From Asterella californica (lineage: Eukaryota; Streptophyta; Marchantiopsida; Marchantiales; Aytoniaceae): DNA of 64,000 nt. The stretch's first letter is position 1. Each line of letters opens with the position of its first letter. Made by a program: the position numbers and the translations under genes. The stretch spans positions 11,036,001-11,100,000 of the forward strand of contig JAYKYS010000014.1 in NCBI GenBank assembly GCA_036924285.1. Direction: 5' to 3'. Of this stretch, positions 10,352 through 21,063 are shown one piece after another. The notes under the pieces are model-generated. The model searched no databases and was not told the DNA's origin. It worked only from the letters and a program-made list of their open reading frames with translations.

Positions 10352-12483
10352 CAAAGAGGAAACGTTCCACACGCTTCAACCTACTGTATTACAAGATACA
10401 TTCGATATATCATAGAGTTTTACGGTCATTCCAATATTTGCTTCCATAATGGACAACTTCTCAGATTATTTTAAGATAATGATGTGTCTATATAATTGAA
10501 GTAACCGTATTACTTAAGATCACGCTCTGATTAGCGAGAAGATGATCTTAACGGACTTTGTGAAGAAAAGTCGACTTCTTCCGAAGTCGAAAGAAGGACA
10601 TCTTCTATGAAGACGTCTTTTGGACAAAAGCCGGAAGCCGGAAGTCGAAAGCCGGAAGCTGGAAGCTGAAAGACGAACGTCTTCCGAGAAGACAGTGACT
10701 GCAATCGTAGGGATACCAACCTCGCGTCACCTAGATAAGGGGTAGGTATACCTACCGAGTAGTCACCGTGGTAATAGGTAGGTCGAGGTAATCGACACAG
10801 GAGAAGATACAAGCTGGAGGTGCATTTAGCACAGAGCTCTCTCGCTGCTTCTCACTTCAAGAATATACTTCGATTTAAGAATTGAGGATCGAGATTAAAA
10901 GCACACATGATCGAATTGAAGGAACTGAACAAGAGAAGACGTCTTCCAGCCAGGAAGCACAACCGAGGTGGAAGAGTGAGGAATCTCCGAGGGTTCAAAA
11001 GATTAGAAATTGAGAGATCGAGTAGGAAAATCGAGAGAGAAGTTTCGGAGCGCAGCAGTCGAGATCGATTATGAGAATACTGTTAGGCGCATCTCAAAAT
11101 TGGAGGCAGGAGCAGGATCGTGGTACAACATTGAAGGCAGAATTGAAGTGCTGAAGCGCACAGAAGACTGAAGGAGCAACCAGAAGCAGCCAGAAGCAGT
11201 ACTGAGGTTCTTCTCATGTTCTTTCCTCTTCCTCATTGCTCCCGTCATCTGTTTCAAAAATTACTGAGTACAAACGCATATATGGTGATGTCTTCCGCGC
11301 TTGTCCAATCGTTTGCAAGAAACCCATCGATCGTTTTCCCTCCCCTAAATTTCTCTTGAGAAAATTGGACGCGAAAGCGCTGTCCAAATTTCATCAGCCA
11401 TCTTCTCACTTCTTCCCGAATTGGAATTGAGCTTCCCTTCTTCTCATTCCTAAATTCGATAGTTTGACTATCAATTTTCTTATCTTACTGCGCTTCGGTC
11501 TCAGAATCCGTGGACAGAAGATGCTTCTGAATGTCTGAACATCTTCGGAAGACGACTGTGTACAATTCGTATCAAGTGATTGGATTGGATTGAAATTTGT
11601 GTTGAGAGAAACTTGATACAAATCCAGAGTGAACTTGAGAGTTGATTGTTGTTTCAAGAAGCAGGAAATTGAGAATCAGACATGTGCCTCCCAATCTTCC
11701 TAACTTTTCAAATCCACACCTGCCTAGAGAGACTAGAAGATTGGAAAGACTGGCAGAATGCCCGAGAAGACGTGAGAGTCCTTTGCGAGTCTCTTCTGTC
11801 AGACCCTTGGCAACATGTTCCGTCTTCTTTCCGAACTTAGAAGAGAGTTGTGAGAAGACTTGCTGGTAGAATCTGGAGAAAATGGTCGAGGGTCATGTCT
11901 CCTCATTACGCATCAAGCTTCTTCTGAGAGTGTATGCAAGGTGAAGAGTCGAAAAACAGAGTGTGAATGTTCCATGTCTGTTGTGAGACTAGAATGCGTG
12001 TAGGAAGCCGAAGACAAGTGAGACCAGTGATGGGAAGCTTGGCTGCGGGAAGTCTTCTGAGTATGTCAGTTGATCAGAAGTTGTCCCGGGAGTCTTCCTG
12101 GAGGCCACTGTCACCGCAAGAGTCCTCAGTCTTCTTCTGAACTTTTCGTAGACTGTAATAAGTAGAACTCTATTAGAGGAGAAATTGGTTTGGTAGAAAT
12201 CTTTGGTATAAGAATTAGTTACGGCTAAGTTGACCTGAGAATACATGTTGCAAAAGAGTACTTCTATCAATAGGCGAGAGCGCCAAAAGTCCGTCAGGAA
12301 ACTTCCAAAAAGAAGTTTCTAGAAGGAAGCTTCGAGAACTTTCCAGTGAGCTCATACGTGGCTCATTCTAAATCCTCTAGATGTTGTTTCAGATCTAAGG
12401 TTGCATGTAAGCCACATCAGTGATCCGTGTGTTCACTTTGAGAGGTCAGCATTGACCGGAAGCTTATCATGTACTATTCCTCT
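10352..12483. other. GAAGAC/GTCTTC-rich non-coding block upstream of a retroelement
   Basis: No gene. The hexamer GAAGAC or its complement GTCTTC recurs throughout, twice as the palindrome GAAGACGTCTTC (about 10610 and 10935). At about 10625-10675 a short tandem array of CCGGAAG-type heptamers (GCCGGAAGCCGGAAG) occurs. The block runs directly into the TATA box and primer-binding site of a Ty3/gypsy element, so part of it may be a long LTR. No second LTR copy is available in the window to define its edge. Confidence 0.45.
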
Positions 12484-12570
12484 CACTATATAAAGAATGC
12501 GAATGCATCTCCACGAGCATTCAAGTTGTTGAGTTCACTCTAGAGCCTCGTCTTACAATGGTATCAGAGC
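12484..12570 (+). promoter_or_regulatory. LTR promoter end and tRNA-Met primer-binding site
   Basis: TATATAAAG at about 12487 is a TATA box. The sequence TGGTATCAGAGC at 12559-12570 is the classical minus-strand primer-binding site complementary to the 3' end of initiator tRNA-Met. It starts one base after TTACA, a plausible LTR end. Gag-like coding sequence begins about 560 bp downstream on the same strand, as expected for a Ty3/gypsy element. Confidence 0.8.
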
Positions 12571-13129
12571 AGAGAACTCTAAGAGAGCAGATTATCTCTC
12601 TTAGAAGGACCTTTGATAGAATACCTAGTAATTGAAACTCTGAGTGCGTCCAAAAGATCAAGAGAGCGATGTGTTGGATGGGGATAAATCCAGCCTCAGA
12701 ATTATCATTCTTGAATCCTTTTCACATCAAGCTTATGTATCTGCGTCGTGAGCATTTGCGAGTATATCTTGTCTACCATTTCTTTGAGGATTTCATGGAT
12801 CAAGTGATGAATTCGTCAGTCCCGGTGATTCTTCCAGTAATGACATATGCGGTCAGTTGGGATTTGACCATCTATATCTTGATTTGAGCATGGATCTAAA
12901 CCTATCCGCTCCTATTCCTTTCAACATGTGGGTGGAGATCCGCTATGTCTGTAGACCAAAATCGTTATATAGAGAGTTTGTGATTAGAAACTTTTGAGGA
13001 TTTCTACCGCGAGATAATCGATTCTCCCGTCCCTTTTGTACATGTAGTGTATGAACGCTTCCGAGCGATCGTCATAACTCTATACTAAGAAAAATCTGAC
13101 ACTTCGTGCTGTAGAGAGACAGCGCGATC

Positions 13130-14184
13130 ATGGAGCCGCAACCTCCAAATCCAGAGTTGGTGATGCAAGAATTGATGCAAGACATGCTGAACGAATTTTG
13201 AGAGATGAAGATGACGGTTGAAGCACTACAGAACAAGATGTTGAACCTCGAGGGTCAGAGTACGATAGATGTTGGAAAGGGAGGATCATCTCAAGGAGTA
13301 TCGGTGGTGGGAGAGCAAGCTGCACCAAGGGAACTCGTGACACAGACCGTTAGAGCTCCAGTCGATGATGAAGGTGCCTTGTTACTACGGATGAAGAAGA
13401 CATGTAACATTGAACCGTACAAAGACAACGAATCATGGGAGTAGTCGAGAATTGGATTTCTCGGATGAATCAATATTTACAACTTTTCAGTACGTAAATC
13501 ATGGATCACGTAGCGGGAGTGTTTGCGTGTGGATACTTGAACGATAAAGCTCTTACGTGGTATGATGAATGTGAGAGATCGATATTGACGGAAGAGAGAA
13601 CAGTAACATGGACTGCAATGCAAGAAGATCTGTTGAAGAATTTCTAATCTGTGGATTCTGTACAAATGGCTCGAACGAGGATGTGAGGATTGAAACAGAA
13701 GAGAAGCCTTCAAGAGTATGTAAAAGCCTTCCTCGACTTACAAGTTGCAATCATTGATATGAGCCGAGCGGAGGCTCTTGATAATCTCAAGAAGGGATTG
13801 AAGGAAAGAATCCGACAAGAAGTAATGGTGCAAAATCTACTCACGATTTTTGAGGCCATCGCTTGCGCTCAGAGAATTGCTAGAGCATTAAGAAGAGAAG
13901 TGATGATTTCGTCAAATCACCAGAATCGACCCGAAATCCAATATGCAAACGGTCTGACATCCATGGAGCTAGGCAACATCCGCTATCAGTCACGACAGTT
14001 TCAAGGTGGAGATCATCGAAGGCCGTCAGAAGAAAGACGTCAGGGAGCTCTTAGAGGAGAAGGTGTCAGGAATGCTGCACCTCAACTCGAGCAACATCGA
14101 TGTTACAACTGTGGACGAGTCGGTCACATAGCTGCAAATTGCCGAAATCGTTTTTCTAGAGACTTGCATATCGTCGACCTCTGA
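13130..14184 (+). pseudogene. Ty3/gypsy gag (broken)
   Basis: Reading starts at the ATG at 13130 (MEPQPPNPELV). It is interrupted by an in-frame TGA at 13199, a frameshift near 13440 and further TGA codons near 13650-13685. Typical gag features remain: ENWISRMNQYLQLFS, ALTWYDECE, and the LKQKRSLQEYVKAFLDL helix. The C-terminal zinc knuckle is intact as CYNCGRVGHIAANC (C-X2-C-X4-H-X4-C) near 14101. The gag polyprotein would form the virus-like particle and bind RNA; this copy cannot make a complete one. Confidence 0.88.
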
Positions 14185-14314
14185 ATCATCTGAACGAGAC
14201 GAAAGGAAATGAAGAAGTTGAGGCAAGACTGAGAAACGAAGAACACTAGTAAATGCACCTCGCAGCCTTACTGGTGCAAGGAAGGAGAAGAAAGACGAGG
14301 GAAGGAGAAGGAGA

Positions 14315-15800
14315 TTGACAAAAAATAATGCGCAGTTGATTGTCACGGATGGAGTCTTGGAAGGGACCCATGTGAGAATACTAATCGATCCTGGTGCAAC
14401 AGAGAACTTTTTGTCTCGATCGACTGCTATGAAGTTGGGAATAGAGTTAGAAAGTGATGAGAGTGAAGAGGTGGAACTACCCAATGGACAAACCGAGAAG
14501 ATTGAATCTCTACCTCGAAAAATAAAACTTACTTTAGGTGAATATCATGAAGATATTGAGTGACGAGTGATCAAATTAGCTCGTTATGATATCATATTGG
14601 GTATGCCGTGGATGGAGCAATATACTCCTGAAGTGGATCTTGAAGTGAAAAATCTTCGGAGATAGAGTGAGATCTCGAAGACAAAACTTACCTTTGTATG
14701 TAATAGATACGAGTGCGATACGTAATAGTGAAGTCTATTTTCTGGGTTTAATAAGAGAGGTCTCGAATGCACAGCTCGACGGACAAATTTCAGAAAGCTT
14801 GACAAATGTGATAGCAGAATATGAGGATGTCTTTTCAGATGATCTTCCTTCAGAGCTACCACCAAAACGAGAGATTGACCACAAAATCGAGGTGATTCTA
14901 GGGAGCACCTCTCCTTGTAAGACTCCATACAGACTAGCACCACATGAATTGGAGGAGTGCAAGACACAAATTGAGGAGATGTTGCAGAAAGAGTTTATCC
15001 AACCTAGCGTGTCACCATATGGAGCCTAGTCCTTTTTGTGAAGAAAAAGAATAACAATCTACAAATGTGCATCGATTATCGAGCACTCAATCAACAAACG
15101 GTGAAGAATAAGTATCCACTACCTCGGATGGATGACTTGTTCGACCAACTCGAAAGAGCGAAGTACTTCACGAAGCTAGACTTACGGAGCGGGTATAACC
15201 AAATTCGAATTGTTGATGAAGATGTGGAGAAGACTGTCTTTCGAACAAGATATGGTCACTTCGAATACTTAGTGATGTCATTTGGTCTCACAAATGCACC
15301 AGCCACCTTCATGGATCTGATGAATGACATATTCTGCCCTTACTTAGACAAATCGGTCGTTGTATTTCTTGACGACATCTTAGTCTATAGCAAAACTATG
15401 AAGGAACATGTGCACCATTTGAGAGAGGTTTCTCCAAGTACTCTGTCAAAATAAATTGTATGTCAAAATTTCAAAATGTGAATTTGACAAGACGGAGGTG
15501 GATTACTTAGGACACAAAGTGAGTGCAGAAGTTTATACAAGTAATGACAAATAAAATAGCTGTCATCCAACAATGGAAGGCTCTAGAAGATCAGACTCAA
15601 CTTAAGAGCTTCCTGGGATTGACAAGCTTGCACAACCACTAACTGCTCTGTTAGACAAAAGAAAGAAATGGATGTGAGGAACAGCGCAAGAAGTAGATTT
15701 TCAAGCACTGAAGACTGCACTACTACATGCTCCAAACCTCAAGTGGTATGACCCGAAGAAACCTATAAAGCTAACAACAGACGCATCAGGCTAACGATGG
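14315..15800 (+). pseudogene. Ty3/gypsy pol: protease, reverse transcriptase, start of RNase H (broken)
   Basis: The protease region shows LIDPGATENFLS (the active-site DSG/DTG reads DPG) and later YDIILGMPW. An in-frame TGA lies at about 14562 and a TAG near 14662. RT follows from about 14667: [63 protein letters not shown] and the catalytic box [12 protein letters not shown] at about 15360-15395. A one-base deletion near 15025 and another frameshift near 15430 break the frame; beyond the second, FDKTEVDYLGHKVS is still readable. RNase H begins with KLTTDASG and then the element ends abruptly. Confidence 0.88.
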
Positions 15801-16539
15801 AGTGATGTAGACCCTGCCTCTTGATCTTTGCATCCATGAAGGTGTATATCACGTAGTTGAGATATAATGCTATTTGGAGTTAGATAGAGCTAACTGTCAA
15901 TTAGAAAGACGAATATGATACACTTGTGTATGTGTATGACATTGTACATGTGTGTGTGGTGTACTTCTGACATCAATGTATGTTGTGTAGCAATGTGTAT
16001 GTGCACGATAGCTGTCACGTCAGTTTATGATCGAATGCGTAGTAGTTAGTCCCGATAGGGCCGCTGGTGTCGTTAAGATGGGTTCTTGGGCTAGCACCAC
16101 TAGGGGGTATACTTCACAAGTAGGGCTTGTAAGCTTCGAGTTGAGTCTTCAAGCTCATGGCTATGGTGGATAGTCTTGATGAGCGTAATCTGGATTCTTT
16201 GATGCACAGAGTGATGTGGCTCGACTTTAGTATTTGTGTAGTGCCGGTTGACATGATGGAGTGAGTACAGATCGTTATTATTGTGGTACAATTGTGTATG
16301 TATATGACATCGTTCATATGTTATGTGTATATGTGGTGCATCTTCGACAGCGATGTATGTTGTGTGACGATGTGTATGCGCACGACACATCCTTGATAGT
16401 GTAGAATGTCCTAGCAATGACAGTACGCATGATAACTTTGTATTGGTTAGACTAGACTAAAACGTTCTCGATGCTTTCCATGCATTACTCATCATACCGA
16501 ACTGCTTTTGCTGACACTACACTACTCATGGTAAGTCGA
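15801..16539. repeat. TGTATGTG-rich DNA with a diverged direct repeat of about 90 bp
   Basis: No gene. A unit rich in GTATGTGTATGACAT and GATGTATGTTGTGT occurs at about 15925-16010 and again, diverged, at about 16296-16387, roughly 370 bp apart. Both copies end in GTGTATGYGCACGA. This lies between the truncated + strand retroelement and the - strand gag relic. Confidence 0.6.
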
Positions 16540-17510
16540 CAATGAAGTTGTCTGTGTGAGTCAGATGCACAAACCTAGCAGTAGTCGAGACAAGTGTCTA
16601 TTGTATGACCCTCTGGAGCACAACTATCGCAGACACTCTCTTCGGTAGAAGAGACTTGTGTGTTGGTTGCGAATAGTTGTAGCTGATGGACTATTGCGAT
16701 CAACGATTAAAGAGTGGGATTGCTTAAATCTTCTTTGCTCTCCCGGTGCACCTTCTGGATGATCATTCACGGTTCACTCATCTCAAACATACGTTGTAAC
16801 TCTTGTACATATCAGAACAACTCGAAGAGGGTGCACTTACTAACCCTTGCATGTTTTGTAGAGTCTCGATGATATTCTTCATTGAGGCCTTAGATGTAGT
16901 ATGAGATGGTGATCGATAAATTTCTCTTGGGTTGCTCTAGGTGCTTGAGGATTCTTTTGAATCGGTTAGTATATGCGAATGCGCTCTCCTCTTAACGTTG
17001 CTTGATTTGTTGGAGAGTAGTGAGAATCACTAGATCTGTTTGGATATCTTCATATCGCTCTATGAATTGCGCTTTCACTTTCATCCATTGAATGATATCT
17101 TCTATATCTAGATCATCCACAAACTCGGTAACTTCACTTTGAAATGCTAGCTGAAAGCCCTTTAACCATCTATCAGTATCAAAGATAGCGATAGTGCCCA
17201 AGGCGGTTTCAACACTCTTCAAGTGATAATCTGATCGGATTGTATTTTTGTTTTTGATAAAAGGCGGAATACTTTGTAGTGCTGCTCAGATGATCTTCAT
17301 GGGATCCTGGTGGCACCTTTGATAGCTACCCGTTGTTGATGCAAGTGTAAAAAGAGTGTTTATCTGACCGATGGACCAAGATGTCAAAGTAAAGACACTC
17401 TGTGCTTGTCGCTTCCCACTGGTGGAGATGAATGACACTAGTAATGAAAAAGTCAAGAATAAAATGGTTGAATTTATTCCAGTATTCTTATATGCATCTG
17501 AGGTCATCGA
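16540..17510 (-). pseudogene. Retrotransposon gag relic on the minus strand
   Basis: Read on the minus strand from about 17507 downwards there is a gag-like region with FDTDRWLKGFQLAFQSEV, IIQWMKVKAQFIERYEDI and TLQQIKQR, interrupted by stops. Near 16620 on the same strand is a zinc knuckle, CDSCAPEGHTIDTC (C-X2-C-X4-H-X4-C). Helices followed by a CCHC knuckle support gag. It is decayed, and no protease or RT was found next to it. It is a different family from the + strand gag at 13130-14184, judging by sequence. Confidence 0.6.
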
Positions 17511-20500
17511 TAAATTCTAACATATCATACTCATAAGATTAGTCCCATATGAGTTTTTTTGAAAACTAAATGTAGTCATGATAGCTTGGAAGGTTCCAGA
17601 ACTGTCTACACTCATTATAGATGAAAGAGGTGTTGCTTTATTGATGTCAACAGTCCTGGTGGGTGTCTTCCTGCCATCTCTAGTGTAGCAGATCTCTTTC
17701 TCAACTTTCGAGTATGTCGATAGTCGAGGTTTTAAAAGTATGCTAAGGGCTGTTGAACTAATCGTTGACTATATAGAAAAAGTCTCGAAATGTACTTGGA
17801 TTAACACCTCGAGTACTGATATTATCTATTGATAATTTATATCAAAACTCAATCGAATCTAATATACACATCATACAATACATATATCAACTAGTCTAAT
17901 TATAATGATCAGACAAGAAAAAACACAACGTATCTCAAAATGATTTTCAATAAATCTTTACTTAAATCTTTGACTATCTCTTATAACCTACCGCTAGAAA
18001 ATCTCTCAGCGATAATCTTACATCACTTCTGCACTTAACTCGATCCGGTGGATTAACAGATGCCCCGATCATCTAATCCAAATCTCTGAAAAAAAATAAT
18101 AAATCCTTGGTGCCATTAATACCAAATCACTATATCCTTGATAGAGATCCCTCATTCTTGGACTTGTTAGTTTTTATACCTAAAAGCTTGTTGTCCAACC
18201 GTTGACTACCCTTAATATGTTACAAATCTTACTATTAAACACTACCCTTAGTGATAAATCCGACTATTATCACTAACTCTAACGTTAACTGTGGTCCTAG
18301 AAGGAGGTAATCTAAGGAGTCAAGCCTTGTGGTTAGAGTTTTATGCGAACAATAAAGTTTAGGAGATAGTTGCCTTGTGGGCGTCGGTTTGGAACCCCTA
18401 GGACCACTTCAGCACTGGTTAAATTCCTGGGCCTACATCCAGAATATCCAAAGGTGTGGGAAGTACCGCGGAAGCACAGGTTAAACTAGATTGGAGGATT
18501 TGATATGTTACATGTAAGTAACGACCATGCTTAATAACATAGACATATTGGAATAATAAGATAACATGTCTCATAACTAATATATCTATTCGGATTTATC
18601 CTCAATTTATTTTCAGTATTCCACATACCTTTAGAAAATGCTTTTTGTCAAACTTATTTTAACTCTAAATTGATTTCCTCTCGAACAACTAAAACTCAAA
18701 ACTACACAAAAGAGAACTTTCTTAGAGTCTCGCTTATCTCTTGCCTGATTAACTTCTAATCAGGATTAGATAGCACAGACACTTACATGAGTTTGATGCC
18801 CCGAGTTCCTTGAGTGTTCCTACGTAGAAGAGAGAGTTCTTACTTGAACTCTCTCTTGAACGTTTGCAGGTGGCAAAACATATAATATAACCATCCACTG
18901 TTATGTTTCACATTTAACCCAACCAGGATATGCTTGAAGTGATCCGCTCCGTCGACCGGATTCAGACTGCACGTGTTAAGCACGTCAAACATGCCATATC
19001 CGTCAGAGACAACCGAAAATCTGCCATTTGTCCGATCCGTCCCCATCACGATATGGGCCACGTCCCAAATATATGGCAGTAAATCCCGAAGAAGACTACT
19101 CGAATCTTAAAAGCTCACGCCACGTACGAAAACCCTACGTCCGACTGTGCATCCTTTTCCCAAGTGTTAATCGATATGAAATTCCACCTACCGCATTCCG
19201 GAACGGATCCTCTCACTCTGCTCCTCATAACTCGACGTCTACGGATCCGGGAATCAAGTTGAATGCCAGCAGACAACGTCTCATGACTTCATCCGGCACG
19301 AGCCTGTCAGTGAAAGACCAAACTGGACGCAGTGTTCACTCTGAAATGCACCCCACTAGACACTACAAGTCGAAGCAGACTAGCTATATTTTCGCCTGTT
19401 CCGCCTGTTTCGCCTGTTCCCTTGCCATTCATGGATCCAGATAACCGGACTCACCGCGTGTTGAAAATACACACTCCCAAATTTACTTTACTTGGCGTCA
19501 CTCCGGGTCAACAAAACTTTGATAAATGGCTGAACACAGTTTTGATAAATGGCTGAACACTCTGTTATACTTAGCCTTCTCCCGAGGCTGTGACATTTCG
19601 TTACAAAACAAAGGCAAGAATCGGTCCAATGCCCTAACAGTACACATGATGTACCAGTGTTCGTAGGTGCATGGACTAGCTTTGCGGACTAAAGAAACAA
19701 CAGCAGTCCGCCAGCAACTATCATGTTTTCATGCTGCGATTTTACTTAAAGGAAAACGAGCGCGGCTCCCGTTCATACGCTTCCGCGGAATTACCCAAGT
19801 GTACTTCAACAAGTGCTATTAGACAGAACAAAAAAGCTCCACAACAAACTGCTCTCCTCGATTCACAGGAGCTTCCAGCATCTGCTCTTACACTGGAGAT
19901 GCTTCAAGGTAAGATAAAAGTAATGAACTGTTGTACGCGTACATCTTGCCAACAGCACTAGTGTCAACTCATATCTAACACACCTACCACACCCTGATAT
20001 TAAGCCGTGTTCATTCTTTCAAGGTAAAATCAAGAACGCACATCCTCTTCTACCTGTACATGAATGAGGACATACAGACAGGTCCGAGACGATGGCTTGC
20101 GGTATGGGGAACGGTTCCTTATAAAGCACTTTGTAGAGACAGCAGACCCTATGGCCTCATTTAACAGTCAAGGAAAGGCCGAGACGAAGCAGTGAGCAGA
20201 GGTCGTTCAGGAAAGATCTGTATGACGAGGCCTTAAAGCGTAAGAGAGTCAACGACACACTGACTCTCCCACATGGTCGCCACATACACTACACGAACAG
20301 AACACGGAAAGAACAAGTAGGACCTTACGTTACGGTCTTTCAGAATAAAAGAGGATACAAGCAATTTGCATCGACATGACATTTGTTAGCAAAAACAAAT
20401 GGGAGCTTATGAGGCTTCCGGAACGAAAGCAAATACAAACAAAGCCAAACTCAACATCACACTCTTCTTGTTCATGAAAACTGCTTCCGCTCATTCTCTC

Positions 20501-21063
20501 ATTTGCATTCACATTATAACAGCTAGCAATACTCACGAAATTTCGCTCATACGTGAAAGAGACATAATACTCAACATCACATCTTGTCACAGGGAGTGCT
20601 TTGTTCATTCGCTCAACTGACTGACTTGAACTTGGTCATACCACTACCTACAACTTTCTAGAATATAACATAGAGCAATATACTCTGTCAAACAACCTGC
20701 ACACTAAATTACAGATTAAGTGTGGCATGCCAAGCGCCTTCCCGTGTAAACAAGGTGGATGGTGCCAGACCATTTTTCCTTTCACACCTATCAATTTGAA
20801 GGGGATTTCACTCAAGAAATGGTTCAAACTTTACACCCTGTGGTATGTTCAGCCAATCGAACTCCTCTTGATAGTCCTTTTTCATAGGCTTATATAGCAT
20901 TCATAAAACATGTCCTCTGACATCTGCCAATGAACAGGGTAAGTGATCAACCCACCTGATTTATCTCTATAGTAAGAATGGCAATGGAGGTTATGTGAGC
21001 ACACCCAACATTGCAATTGTTCACATGAAGAACACCCTCATCATCCCGTTTTGGTGCCCATAA
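17511..21063. other. Intergenic, partly WDR48 3' UTR
   Basis: No supported gene. A 9-bp unit (CGCCTGTTC or CGCCTGTTT) is repeated three times at 19393-19419. A 20-bp exact direct repeat (TTTGATAAATGGCTGAACAC) occurs at 19518-19537 and 19541-19560. Open frames at 18840-19061 (-) and 19028-19444 (+) overlap each other and carry no known motif. The part nearest 21063 is likely 3' UTR of the minus-strand WD40 gene. Confidence 0.5.

Larger units (their letters stand above)
12484..15800 (+). mobile_element. Truncated, decayed Ty3/gypsy LTR retrotransposon
   Basis: In order along +: LTR end with TATA box, primer-binding site (12559-12570), gag with CCHC knuckle, aspartic protease, reverse transcriptase, and the first strand of RNase H (TTDASG at about 15777). 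The sequence then stops resembling a retroelement. No integrase and no 3' LTR are found, so the 3' half is missing. Several stops and one-base frameshifts interrupt the reading frame, so the copy is inactive. Confidence 0.9.
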
